A DNA stretch of 64,000 nucleotides from Onchidella celtica (Eukaryota; Mollusca; Gastropoda; Systellommatophora; Onchidiidae), in contig OZ007570.1 of the NCBI GenBank assembly GCA_963931925.1, positions 67,795,714-67,859,713 on the forward strand, given 5' to 3'. Each line of letters begins with the position of its first letter. Position 1 is the stretch's first letter. A model generated the notes under the pieces. That model had not been told where the DNA came from. It saw nothing but the letters and a program-made list of their open reading frames with translations, and searched no databases. Below, one piece after another: positions 10,540 through 22,512 of the stretch. The translations under genes and the position numbers were made by a program.

Positions 10540-13500
10540 GTAGGTCGGTACAGCTGGAGGTTCTGTAGGTCACTAACAGGGCAAAACTCTACCACTACCA
10601 GTCACTCTTTTCAACATGTATAGGCTTTGGTGGAAAAACAACAACAAAAACGAAGAAGTAATTATTTTTGATTCTGTAACTATTGGCCAGATTCTAGCGT
10701 TCAGTATTCGGGATCCGAGTGCGCGGAAGTTGGACATTTGTAATATAATTATAACAGCGTGACATGGTAGAAACATTTTTATCGTTGTCGATAGTGATAC
10801 GAAGAATAAGTTTGCAGAATCAGAATTTAGAGTAAATGTTGAACTAAGGTACAAAACGGGGAGAGACAGAAAGACTTTTGAATATGGACTTTGAATTCTG
10901 AAGACGATGCACCCGTGATAGTTCCAGTCATGTAGTTTAAAGGACACAGTCCATAGCCCAGTTGAACTAGCGAGCGATCGCTGTTGACACAAGACTATTC
11001 ATCTTGTATAAGTCCAGAGCAAAGCTTCCAAGTAATGGTAAAAATAATGATAAAAACTGTATTTTACTTGTGTTCTTCCAGGAGATATATGATGCCAAAA
11101 CTGCCGTCTTTGATGTTATTCCCGCCCTGAGAGTGCCTTACATTTGGCTCGATCCCTAAGGAATCATCCACATGGGGGCCATGTCAGATGTTACTGAGAT
11201 CTTTCTTAAATCATCTATCTAATGTACCAAGCATTGTCAGCATCGCCATGTCGAATCCCATACCCAATTTCTCAGGGTACGAAAGTCCCTATTACTCCGA
11301 GGTCCATGTGGACCCAATATTCTGTTTCCCACGATCCTACGGTCCTTATTATTTCACGAAATTGAAAAATTAAAAATTTTCATTTCCTAATTTTCCAACA
11401 CATCTCAGACTTGTACATTAAATTAATGAAAAATTTGGTCCAATGATAAGGAAAATTGTACCACCTGAAAACATATAGTACAGTGTGCCAGGGAAAACGA
11501 TGCGTGACAGTGGGCTAGTTGTGGTAACTGTCATTGGTAAAGTGGCCTGCGTTAGCGTAGACAGACACTGATCGCTGGGCTAGCCAGCTAATGGCATCAC
11601 GATATCGGCGAGAGCAGCTCTGGTGGATATTATAATTGTAACCTAATACAGGCCGACAGATACAGCCAGCCACTTTGCCACATTTCTTTGACTGGCCTTT
11701 TTGCCTGTAGATTAGAGATTCCCAGCCCTTTTCGGCCCGTTTACTCCTGGCATCAGTAAAAGTAGCCTCCAGCCAGAGCCAGAACAGTCTTAAGGGGTGG
11801 GCACATTGGGGCAGTTGGCCAGGGTGTAGGGAGTACCATGCATGCAAAGTTACACTGGCTTCTGAGTAGTTGCATAAGGTGTGTGTGTGTGCGGGGGGGG
11901 GGGGGGCACAGCCTATTGCTTTGCCCCGGTGTCCCATAATGACGTTAACACGAGCCCTGCTCCCATCTATGTTTTGTTCAGGAATTTGTTTACAATTCTA
12001 CTGTACTGAACCAACCAGCAAAGGGGACATCTTAAAATACTCTTCTTAACATTGTTATTTTAAGTTCTAATCACAGTAACAATCACAATGGCACATAACA
12101 ATGTTATTTCACTTATTTCTGAACAAGCTTCTCAACTTCATATTTTTGTTCTTTGAAATACATACATTTTTTTCAAAAGATGTACAAATCTAGAATCACC
12201 CAAATTTACCCCCCCCCCCCCCCCCAAACCGGCTGAGAACCTCAGATGTAGACCTAGTAAAAATTGCCCCTGCCAATTTTGGGGATGCTATTTTCCCACC
12301 ATGGGGGGGGGGGGGGGGGGGGGGCTACTTTACCGAATTTCCACACCCGTTTATCTTTCCCAGGAAGAGAGATGAACAATATGCCCTGTCTGTGTCAAAA
12401 CGATCGATAACCCTAGGTGTTCCTTTGATCTATCCCGGCTCAATCTTGACCTTATCTACCAGTACTTACTTTAGTCTAACACCCACGCCAAAAACTCGGC
12501 AGGAAACAAACAAGCATCAAGCTGGCGAGAGATGAGAGAAACTGCAGTGTTATTGGAACTGAATCGTGTTTGCTCTTTGAAGAAATGAAATTCGTACTCG
12601 TGTCAACCCTTTCAACTCTAATCAACAACTTGATATGTATTGCGAAATCGTTATTTGTTACTTTTCCTTCATCCGGGGCTTTACGTTTCACCTGCTGGAA
12701 CTTTCCGATTACTTGGGATACAAAAATTAACTTCGTTAGGGATTTTTCAAGCAGCTTTCTGCCTATGCGGAACTGCTCAGTGTTGCTTTTACAGCTGTCG
12801 ACGGAATTCACACGAATTCACCATGAAAACAGTTGGGCTGGTCAGTGAATTGCACATGCGGCGTAAATTGATGTTCATTCGTTTTTATGACACATCTGAA
12901 AGCCACATGCTCAAATGACAAACCTCAAGTTTTCGATAAACTTACACCTATCCATTTGGATGTTCCGTTACATTTTTAAAGAAAACTTTTTTAAACCTTT
13001 TTTTTTTTTAAATCTTGTATTAATGTCTCTTGCTCCTTTAGTGAATTACATTCTACTACAGGCGTCTGAAGCGAGAGGAGCGTGATCTTTGCAATTTCCC
13101 ATAGTTGAGATCTTGCATTTTTTGCAGGGCTCCACAGAAAAGTGCAGGACTTCCCGGACACTGCCAGCTCCCAATTAAACAAGTCATTGTACTTACAGCT
13201 GTACATGATTTGGGAACCAGTGAAAAGATTTGCTGTTTTAAAACAGACTCCTTTAAAATCACCAAAATTTTGGGTATCATGTTCAGTTAGGACAGGTAGC
13301 TGATCCACCGCTGCACGCAAAGTTTAATGGAGCAACGTTCCAATTTTGCTACGTAAATTTGGTTCAGCCTGCAACAGCCATAACGCACTGAGACAATTCT
13401 GTTTTGCGTCGGCTTTGACATAGGCTTGAATTTCCACTGAACCAACTAGCGAGACAGAAGTGTTTCTGTTTTATGAGTGCACGAGGTCTCAGTAAACTCC

Positions 13501-15032
13501 ATTGTCCAATCTCACACTAGGGCCGAGGCCAAACAGTCTTGAGTCACTGCACTGATGTAATGAATTGTCCTGATTTTCAAATGAACTTATTTTAGTCTCC
13601 AACAATGTACAGTGGCAAATGTCTGGGTGTCAAAGACTTGTCATTGCTTACTTTAGCTATACAAGCCACAGAGAAACGCAGTACGGGTAAACACCATGCA
13701 GGTACAAACTTGTACTGCCAGCGATTGTTTCCTATCGTTCATGTGCAATTATTTCCGTCGCGCCGACTGTTGTCGTAATACGAAGAGTTAATTATGTTTT
13801 GTGTTATTTCAAGTGATTGTCTGTCAGATATGGCGTGTGAAAAATGAAGGAGTTGCACTGATTCACTTTTCCTGGTGCAAATACTTTCACGGGTAATTTG
13901 CTGCCTGTCTGTCACTTACAAGTTATTTATGTTGAGATTGGAAATGTCTAAAGGAATCAGAACTTGAATTATGTTTCTTGGTTCAGATTTCTGAGCCATG
14001 TCAAACTAAAATGTCAGATATTCTACTTTTTTAGTGTCAAGTTTCAGCACCGAAAGACAAATAAACGAATACAAAGCTCAAACATCATCAACAACAACAA
14101 CTTACATGTTTATTTCGCATTTTCTAACATTAGCTACACATTCCAAGTGTTATCATAACGCCGATAAAATTGTTTCTTGATGGTATTATGAGCCTGACCT
14201 TAAAGGCTTCCAGATGTGTGGATTTCTCTGTGTTTCAGTTCCATCTTCACAATACTGAACCTGATGTTATTGCATCGACTGTAATTTCATCAGCTTTTCG
14301 TGTATCTGCGAAACTGTGATATTCATTACAGAGTGTTCCTTTCTCTCACATATTCCAATTATCAACTTTGTTAAAAATGTGCACAAGTTGTTTATCTTTG
14401 ATTCCGATCATGTCATCTTCAATCAGTGAAATAAACCTGTATTTCATTTTATCATCTCCATAAGCCGACCACTCTCGGTCAGCGCGAATTGGGAGCTCAT
14501 GCAGACTGTAATGTAGGAAATACGAGAACATAACATCTGTTATAGATTAAAATGTAAAGTAATATTTGATCATTTTCTCGGCAGGTATACAGCTAGTTTA
14601 CTTGGTATTATGAAAGTTGATTTTATTGAACGAGGCCTTGATTTGGATGTGCCCATTAGTAAAAGAGTGGCCCAGCTCCACTCGGGCTGTTTCGAGAATA
14701 TTGAGTTTACCCGGTAGACTAAGGGCAAAGACATTCACTTTTTCTCGGGGAGCTGGACTTTTATTCCATTGCAAGATTGGAAGGTCTTGTAAATGCTCAT
14801 TGTACGATTCTCCCAGTTGAAAAACTTGTGGGTATCAGACGACTCTTTGATTGAGTGGCAACGTATTTTATAGTGACCAGCTGTATCAGTCTGTAACAAG
14901 ATCACCACGTCAGTTGAACTGCTGAATCTGAAAACTTGAATGATAATTAGAATTTTTGTTTTTTTCATTCTGATTTTTTTTCTTTGCCAATGAAAAAACC
15001 GTTTCCAAAGTTCTTGTTTTTTTTCCATGCAG
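10540..15032. other. Large GTPase intron, no other gene supported
   Basis: About 4.5 kb. It contains homopolymer runs: (GT)n plus poly(G) at 11881-11906, poly(C) at ~12211-12225 and poly(G) at ~12304-12324. A short open stretch after 'cttccag' near 11081 ends in a stop after about 25 codons and does not match the GTPase fold, so it is not annotated as an exon. Confidence 0.5.
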
Positions 15033-15233
15033 GTTTCAGCCAGTGAGGATCCCGAGTCTGTACAAGCCGCATTCTACGCGCTGTGCAAACAAGTGCGGGC
15101 AGTCACTAAGAAGCGGGAGAAACTGTCATGGACGCTTCAGAGACCTGCCGTGGCAGCCAAACTGCAGATTAGACAATCCCTGAAAAATCTGGCAGAGAAG
15201 AAAATATGGCGGACAAGAACTTCTACTTTCTAG
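15033..15233 (+). CDS. RASL11/RERG-like small GTPase, terminal coding exon (G5 box)
   Basis: The exon follows a polypyrimidine tract and acceptor 'catgcag' (15026-15032) and ends at TAG 15231-15233; 66 codons. It begins VSASEDPESV: SAS is the G5 box, and AAFYALCKQVR matches the alpha-5 helix (AFHVLCKEV in RASL11). The tail is basic (LQIRQSLKNLAEKKIW) and ends RTRTSTF with no CaaX prenylation motif, as in RASL11, whose C-terminus is also basic and non-prenylated. Together the three exons encode about 149 residues of a protein expected to be ~220-250 aa, so roughly the first 70-90 residues are missing from view. No poly(A) signal was fixed. Confidence 0.87.
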   Translation, partial: VSASEDPESVQAAFYALCKQVRAVTKKREKLSWTLQRPAVAAKLQIRQSLKNLAEKKIWRTRTSTF

Positions 15234-15387
15234 TTGGGCAGTTCCGCTTCCTGTTTTCTCTCAGTCATTCATTTTTCGACCACAGCTCTCTAAATACCAC
15301 TTTATATCTTTGATCGTCACCTATGATAATGACGTGTTCAAAGCGAGGTGTGATGTGTTTATATTGAAATGCAGGTTTATCCTTTTG

Positions 15388-15550
15388 CAGGGGCGGACCT
15401 ACATTTTTGGGACCCTGAAGCTTGAACTGTTGTGGGATCCCCTCGCAACCAGCAACAATAGGGCAACATACAAAATTCACTCTTTGAAAAACATTTCTTC
15501 GGGGCCCTGAAGCCTTAAGCTTCATTAGTTTCATGGTAGATCCGCCACTG
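15388..15550. mobile_element. Non-autonomous hAT-type MITE (163 bp)
   Basis: Begins CAGGGGCGGACCTAC and ends GTAGATCCGCCACTG, terminal inverted repeats of the CAGNGGCGGA type typical of hAT elements. Flanking 8-mers tccttttg (15380-15387) and ccctcttg (15551-15558) match at 6 of 8 positions, consistent with an aged 8-bp target duplication. Confidence 0.65.
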
Positions 15551-15558
15551 CCCTCTTG

Positions 15559-17035
15559 CATCAGTGTTGCCTAAATGAAGGTGTTAATGATGCCAAACTT
15601 CGTGGAAAGACGCACTTTCTTAATGCAAGTGGGCGCCGCTGTTTGAGAGCATATTGGAGTGAGAGAATGATCTTCTGTTTGTTATGCTCGTAAGTGATGC
15701 CCACAATGGGCACAGTCAAACGTGAGCAGTTTCCGACGCACGAAGTGTAACTGTTGTTCTTTCAAAGTGTTGAGTGGATTTCAGAAAAGTGGTTAAATGC
15801 ACAACAGGTGAACTCGTCACAACAAGAGGCAGGTGCTCTAAGTGGAATTCCTCTGTTATCGCAAGCAACGTGGAAGATCTGAAATTTCATGCTAGTTGGT
15901 ACCAGAGAGAATGCTCATCTACATGACGTACATCAGAGTTGAGATCTTTGTTTCTCGACAAACTTCAAGTCATATGGACTCATGATTTCAAAGCTGCTGT
16001 AAAAGGTTGCAAAATTTGTAAGGGAGATTATCATCAGACGTACGTCCGTGAATGGAGTAGATGCAGAATGAAGAGATCACTGGAAAGCTGAACTGGCTGG
16101 ACAGGAGTTAAAGACTCAGCTGCTTGGACTGTGGTTGTTGTTTTTTTCTTGCGTTTTCTTTTCCTTTTTTGTGAAATTTACTTTGGTATAATTACATTTA
16201 TATGTTTGTTTATGTGATTTCCTGTCGCGTCTGTTGGCAACAATTCTTGACTTATGCGAATCGTGGATTATGTGCTAGTTGAGATATATCATACCATAAT
16301 AGAGCTCGAGGGGGAATTATGAACTTTTTTGTAATGCCTCAAATTTTGACGATAAATTTGCACGGATATATCCATTTCTGGACAAAATTCCGTCTTCAAT
16401 ATTGTGTATTTTGCGATTTGTTGAGGTGCAAAAGAAGAGACGCGTTTTGGTTTGATTAGAACGGAAACTTATGTACGGAAATTTCGTTTCTCTTTAAATG
16501 TTACTGGTTGAAAGTCAACTTTGCCATAACTGTGTTTTCTGCAAGGAATGTTGGTGTGGCAATAAGTTGGATGAGTCTCTACATCGAATCCAACAGTGAT
16601 CCAATGTGACCAAGATCTGGATATAAATACAGCTGGGTTTGACACAAAGAATTTGCCAGATTCATCTTGCTCGGATCGGCTAGTCTGAAAAATAAAAGCG
16701 ATTAAAGAAAAATAAGAAGAAGAAAATACACCCAGAAAAAAGAGATATGCACGAGAAGAACATAATAGATTTGAGCTAGAGAGGATTTGATCTGTTGTAT
16801 GCAGGTGTTGAGCTATGATTTGGCTGAGGGAGATTGGCGTAGTTTCGTAATGAGCCTTCAGTTAAGCGATTTTTTTTCTTGGGGTGGTATTTGTCAGCCA
16901 GATGATCTTTTATGATTGCCCATGTTTGACGTGGGATTCTCTGGGCTCTAGTGTAGTTTGAGCTATTAGGTGTCTGGGCCGTCCTGTGTTTAGTGGATGG
17001 TTTTTTGGTACTCGTAATGAAGTTATCTCGTGGAG
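15559..17035. other. Non-coding sequence, probable 3' flank of GTPase gene
   Basis: No coding sequence or clear repeat recognised. AT-rich; possible 3' UTR in its first part. Confidence 0.4.
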
Positions 17036-17223
17036 TTGGTGTTTGTGAGTGTTTGTGTTGGTGTGCGTGAGTGTGTATAGGGTGTGGATGTGTGGGAGTG
17101 TATCTGGTGGAGGGAGGGAGTGAGTAGCACAAGAATGCAGAGCCTGGTTGCTGGCGACTTGAATGTGGGCTTTTGCAGCTGTAACTGTGTCTTCTTTTTG
17201 TGTTATATGTGTGTATGTGTGTG

Positions 17224-17264
<41 letters not shown>

Positions 17265-17312
17265 AAGAAAAAAAATGTCTGTGAAAGAAATAGAGAGGAG
17301 GGGGGGGGGGGC
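17036..17312. repeat. Simple-repeat cluster (GT)n, (GA)n, (G)n
   Basis: GT-rich sequence from 17036, a pure (GA)n run at 17228-17255 and poly(G) at ~17299-17310. Long apparent reading frames here are by-products of low complexity. Confidence 0.85.
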
Positions 17313-17898
17313 TATGTGTTGGCTGGTAGATTCATTAATATCACCCACTATTCTTATTGTTCTCTGTTATTGTAGTAGTTGTTGCTGCTGCAGTTACTGT
17401 CGTTGTTCTCTACGTTCATATTATTTGTTATTACAGCTGTACTGGTTGTTGATATGCCTGGTCCTTTGCTATTGTTGATACTGATGTGTTTAAACGACTT
17501 CTGATTGCTGCCGGTTGATTTTCTCTCACATTTTGCAATAAGCTTATTCATTATTTCTATTGATTTCCTTATTTGTGAGTGAACTGTTTTCTTTGATTTA
17601 TTTAGGTATAAATACATTTCAGAATTCCTCCTGGGATGAGGAGATGCACAGTTTACGGACAGTTATCAGTTTGTGTAGAGAGCCATTCGCAGGCACATTC
17701 AGGCTGATGGCCATTGAGGCAAGACTGTTTTGTCTCGCCTTTAGTGAGATATGTGAACTATGGTGTTGAACGGGACTTCGCGCACCGGAGGGACTAAAAA
17801 CAAGTTTGTCTCACTGGTGCGGGCAGGTCAAAACTGTCCAGGGACAGCTGACGGGAAGAGAGACCTGGCACACTGAGACAAAAAAGATGTAGCAACAG

Positions 17899-18292
17899 AC
17901 TTGACTCAGGGGGACACGGTGGTCTAGAGGTAAGCGCTCGCCTCTCATGCCGAAGGTACCGGGTTCGAATCCCGGTCCGTGCAAGCATGTTGGAATCTTG
18001 GGATTTTTCTCATTATTTTCCTGTCCCTGATCCTATGATAGGTAGGATGGAGCGTCTAGTCTTCTCTGATAAGGACGAAAAATTGGGAGGGCCCGTGTGT
18101 AGCCTACGTTGCGCACTTTAAATATACCTTGGCAGTTGGAAATCGAAAAGAGCACGCCGAACAGGCCGCTGCCTGGGAAAAATTCTTAAAAAACGAATCC
18201 CTACCACAACAAGGAAATAAAAACAAGAAAAGTAAGTGTAAATGCCAAGGGCAGAGAACCTCCTTAAATAAAGACCCAAACACTTGACTCAG
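17899..18292 (+). mobile_element. tRNA-derived SINE (17910-18281) with 11-bp target duplication
   Basis: The head is tRNA-like: A-box region 'tggtctagaggtaagcgct' and B-box 'ggttcgaatcc'. The body (gataaggacgaaaaatt, ttggcagttggaaatcg, gccgaacaggccgctgcc) recurs at 57991 (+), 24214 (-) and the split copy 45992/50228 (-). The direct repeat acttgactcag flanks it at 17899-17909 and 18282-18292, defining the insertion exactly. Pol III-transcribed and mobilised by a LINE in trans, by family knowledge. Confidence 0.85.
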
Positions 18293-20072
18293 TGATGCCA
18301 AATTGGGCAAAGTAACACGCAGCTCATTACCAAAAGTTTTAGAAAACGAGGCAAACAATATTATTGAACAGTTAGGATATTTGGGATTAAAAGCAAACGC
18401 CTCGAAAACACAATTAGTCTTTTATAACTCAAAAAAGAATGGAAAAGTCCAAATTCAAGGCACCCCTGTACATTCCACGTCATCGGCAAAATTTTTGGGG
18501 GTCATTTTGGATCGAAATTTAACATATAGGGAGCAGATCGGTGACAGAGCCAGAAAGAGTTTGGGGGCCTTAAATGTAATGAGAAGGATTTCCGGCTGGA
18601 GATACGCCGCCCCCTTCAAAACTAGGCTTCTCCTCTATAACAACTATATTAGGGCTAGATTTTCATACGGGGAGGAGCTCTATCACACAGGAAACAAAAC
18701 TAGCTTAGACAGCCTGGATTCTATACAGTACTCAGCCCTTAAAAATCTTTCACAAATACACAGTGGACCCAGTCAATTAAAATTAAATGCGGCTCTTAAA
18801 ATACCCCCTTTACATCTGGAAAGAACTAAAAGCATCCTTAAATACTGGGCCAGAACAAAATTAAATCCAGGCAACCCTATAAACACCATCATTGAAAACT
18901 ATGAAACTGAAATCCAACTTAAACGAAAGCCGCGACTAGACACATTAAGAAATAAAAGTTTAATCCATAACATGATTGATCTATCCCACAAACTCGGGGG
19001 CGGTAATCTCCAGCTGGACTGCCACCTCCCACTTCCACCAACCTGGGGGCTCGCGGGACTCACCTTAGACACCGCCCTGGCAGATGAAATCAGTAAAAAA
19101 CTAGATACACCTACCATTATGAAAGCCAGGGTGTACGAACACATAGAAAGATACTACAAACACACAGAGAAAATTTACACGGATGGGTCGAAGACAGAGG
19201 ACGGGCGTGTGGGATTGGGCATCTACAGCACAGACACAGACTTAGATAGGTCAATCAGAATCACAGACAACACGAGTATACTCACCGCAGAGCTACACGC
19301 AATACAACAAACACTTATAGAATTGGACGCCCGCCGGATCAGGGACCGACGGGTGACCATTCTTACAGACTCATTATCAGCCATAAAGACAATACAGACA
19401 GAAAGCCAGTCTAACAGCAAACACAACATGATACACAGCATTATCACACTTGTAGATAGGATTTTCAGATGCGGTACAGACGTGGTCCTGCTATGGATAC
19501 CGGGCCACGTGGGGGTCACCGGGAATGAACGGGCCGACCTCCTGGCTAAGAGTGCCACAACAAAAACAGAAATTCTAAACATTAAACTAGATAAAAGTGA
19601 CATCTATAGTCTAATTAAAAAACATATAAATGAAATTTGGAAAACTGAATTTGAAGGATACCTAAATCAAAAAGTAAACATTATAAAGCAGATATATCAG
19701 AACTGGGAAACATTTGTCATGGATTTTAGCACTCCCAGCGAGCTAGGCCTAAATACCCTAAGAATAGAAACTTACAGACTTAGGGGCAACTTTAATTGTA
19801 ATCTCTGCGACGTGCCCATGACGACAGAGCACATTCTTTTTAACTGTAAGAAAAATGTAATAGAAAGGAATAAACTTAAAAGGTTATTTAATGAAACGAA
19901 AAAACCATTTACATTGGCCGGTGTCCTGTCTCTTGTAGACAATAGTTTTAAAAAAGAAAAAAGGGCCCTTGTCAACAAAATAAATCTATATGTTGACTGT
20001 AACAAAGCTGGCACCCCTGACCTGGCAGATCATGGTAGCAATGGCACCACTCAAAATCCCATCGCGGAATAG
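18293..20072 (+). pseudogene. 5'-truncated LINE ORF2, RT C-terminus + RNase H (I-like group)
   Basis: The open frame begins after the RT catalytic boxes (GLKANASKTQLVFY... AKFLGVILDRNLTY) and has no true start ATG. An RNase H domain follows at ~285-415: YTDGSKTEDG, TAELHAIQ, LTDSLSAI and GHVGVTGNERADLLAK carry the expected D-E-D-(H)-D residues. A C-terminal zinc motif CNLCDVPMTTEHILFNC is near residue 500-515. An RNase H domain is found in I/Nimb, R1, Loa and related LINEs but not in the L1-like element at 941, so this is a different clade. It is open for 589 codons despite truncation, so the loss is probably recent. The upstream border coincides with a SINE and its duplication. Confidence 0.8.
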
Positions 20073-20240
20073 CGTGCTGAGGTCGGCCACCGGTGGGGGC
20101 CGGAGGCTGGGTGACGCCGTTTCAACCGCGCACGGACTGACAGAGGGCTCGCCAGCTATAAATATAAAACAAATAAATATACACGTAACTACAATATTTT
20201 AATTAAAAAATCTTAAATAAATAAATATATTAATATACAA
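20073..20240 (+). other. 3' UTR and A/T-rich tail of the RNase H LINE
   Basis: GC-rich stretch just after the stop, then 'taaataaataaata' at ~20213-20228, which resembles TAA-type tails of I-like LINEs. Exact end not fixed. Confidence 0.4.
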
Positions 20241-20429
20241 ACACATTGTTTTGTGATATAAATTTATTTTAGAACAGTTATTCTTTTATCTGCCAGGGCC
20301 GACAGACTCTTTCTGCCGACCCAGCCATACAGGCAGAAACAATGGCCTCGGATGCCTATTGCACCCGGGACCACCCAACGCAGAGTTTTTAATAAGATCC
20401 CTGAAATTATGCTCTGCTGCGGGACTAGT

Positions 20430-20462
20430 CTTGGTGCCGCCAGGCTCCCTGGCGGCACCAAG
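20430..20462. repeat. Perfect 15-bp-arm stem-loop
   Basis: cttggtgccgccagg, a 3-nt ctc loop, then its exact reverse complement. GC-rich and very stable as RNA. No gene identified around it. Confidence 0.8.
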
Positions 20463-20966
20463 AACTAAAGACCAAAATTCAAAAACTCTAGAGCCCTGCT
20501 AGGTCCTAATATCTTATTACTTGTTTTAATTGGGGCTCCAGAAGAAAACAGTCAATTAGTGACATGTTATATTGGCTATAAAGGGATCAAACTCCTGAAA
20601 GGGACAGAGTCCTAGAACTGCTTCTCTATCTTCCCCTTTTTCCTGTCTTGTCCTTGCCCTTGCCTTGGCGCATCCCAAAAATTAATAAATATAAAATACC
20701 ACGAAGAATGAAGACAACAACAGAAAGAAAGAAAAAAAGAACAACCAGCTAACAAGAAAGACCAAAGAGAGAGAAAATCAAGAACAGGGGGCCAACAGCA
20801 CTATGCTGAGGCCCCCGAGAAACAAAAGAACTCATCCGTCAGTGAGCTGCCAGTCTAGAAAGAAAAGATAGCTAACTTTCATTAGTCCAGAATCTTTTCC
20901 ATTGGATGCATGTTATTCCACGGCATCAGAAACATTTAACCAGAGGATTTGTGTATTGTTTTACTT
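20463..20966. other. No gene seen
   Basis: A-rich, purine-rich sequence (20690-20800) without supported coding content. Confidence 0.4.
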
Positions 20967-21238
20967 TTGGTCGATTTGCACCGCGAGACAAGGGAGACTC
21001 CGCGAAACCATTGTTAGCATGGAGCGGAAAGTAGGTCGCTGCGGTAAACAATATCCGTGTGTGCATTTCCACGGGGCTTGAGAGCTTACACGCGGCTCTA
21101 AATAGTTTCAATCAGCCCCAAAAACATGAACAAACTACAGTGAACAGATATGCACAGTATTTTTGGTGAAGATGATCTCTTTCAATTCTTGTTACCGCAG
21201 CGACCTAGTTTCGCGATTTGGCGGAGATGAGATCTCTT
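20967..21238 (+). repeat. Dispersed repeat with internal inverted arms, copy 1
   Basis: About 272 bp closely matching 28704-28986 in the same orientation. Internal arms 'aggtcgctgcggtaaacaa' and 'ttgttaccgcagcgacct' are inverted relative to each other, so the unit can fold on itself. No ORF; likely a MITE. Confidence 0.65.
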
Positions 21239-22185
21239 ACTTAAATATAATTGTTCTTGTCTGTTGAAAAGTGGCAATTATCCTACAAAAGCTTCGCGCT
21301 ATCTTTAATAATTCTTTTATAAACCTGACAGCCATGAGGTCTATTGGCTCTGCCCGGTGCCTCAAATTTGAAAGCACTTGAAACCACTTAAGTGTGCCGT
21401 GGTTACATTATATGGCCAATGATCGAGGTTTCTGTTTGCTTGGCCATTTCAGAAGAAAAGTTGTTCATTTCATATATCGCTGTGGTCACGAATATTGCCC
21501 AGGTGGGAAAGTTATCTGTGTAGGCTGTTGCTATTGTGTGCAAGACAGATATAGGCTGTTGCTGTGTGTGTGCATGCCAGATTAAGATGGATACTGTTGT
21601 GAACAAGACAGATATAGAACAATAATAATGTGTACAAGACAGGTATAGGCCAATACTGTTGTGTACAAGGTGGATGGTGTGTACAAGACGGATACAGGCT
21701 GATACTGTTGGGTACAAGACAGATCAGACATGGGTGAGTTGTCGCTTGTTGATTTTAAATCCGTGCTCAATTGAACTTTGCCAGTTGGGAAATAAAAATC
21801 ATATTTTATCTCCATTCTGGGCGTTCCTGTGCTTGCGTGTACGATTGTATGTGTGACTGTTTGTGTGTGAACAGAATGTTATGTGAAAACGGGTTTATGA
21901 AGTAAACACACATGAACGCTGGGCACTGACACAATGGTCACCCATCTTTCCTGTCCACCCAAAACAGAACAGAAATAAACCATGAAGAAAACGTGTACGT
22001 AGGATTTCTGTTTCTCCTGGCTCTCTGGGGAACTCTTCCCTGCTCGTCTCTGAATGAAACACTGACTTACGGGGGAGGGGGAATATCACACCTAAGCCCG
22101 GAACGGCACAGTCAGCTACTGGCAGATAAGAAGTGCACACCACAATTTCCTATTCTATATTTTCTTGGTAAATCTGGGAGGAATT
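21239..22185. other. No gene supported; GTACAAGACAGATA-type repeats
   Basis: Between 21540 and 21725 a degenerate tandem motif 'tgtgtacaagacagatataggc' occurs about five times (spacing ~25-45 bp). A signal-peptide-like stretch at 21993 has no in-frame ATG. Confidence 0.45.
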
Positions 22186-22512
22186 GGCCTGGATTAACCA
22201 TTTAGCAAGCTAAGCACATGCTCAGGGCATCGAGGGGAGAAGGGGTGGGGAGGGGGACCACAGAAATTTTTCATTGCCAGATTTACCTGGACCGTATGGT
22301 GCAAAATGCAAAACTGAAAATGGTGCAGCTGAACCAAGGTTCACACAAAGCCCCACCCCCCCCCCCTCCCAATAAATTAAAAAATTAAAACATTTGCTGG
22401 TGTATAAGACTCGCTTTTTTATTTTCATTTTGAATTACACAATGTACAGTATATGGCGGCATCAAAATCTTTTAAGTGCTAAGGGCTTCTAAAAGTCTTA
22501 ATCCAGCCCTGG
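22186..22512. repeat. hAT-like non-autonomous element, CAGGGCTGGATTAA end
   Basis: Left side reads 'ggcctggattaacc', right side 'gtcttaatccagccctg', giving matching inverted ends. Internal segments (tagcaagctaagcaca, gggcatcgagggg, accacagaaat) recur at 55318-55810, and the right end recurs at 27329. Confidence 0.5.

Noticed and set aside
11083..11158. Possible GTPase exon after 'cttccag' (EIYDAKTAVFDVIPALR)
   Set aside because: Ends in a stop after ~25 codons and would break the exact E|VSASED junction between the other exons; no match to the Ras fold.
17910..17985. Functional tRNA gene
   Set aside because: It is the head of a SINE with a shared 300-bp body and a target duplication, present at several loci.
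21993..22205. Signal-peptide-like frame (GFLFLLALWGTLPCSS)
   Set aside because: No in-frame ATG; the nearby ATG (21981) reads into a stop after six codons.
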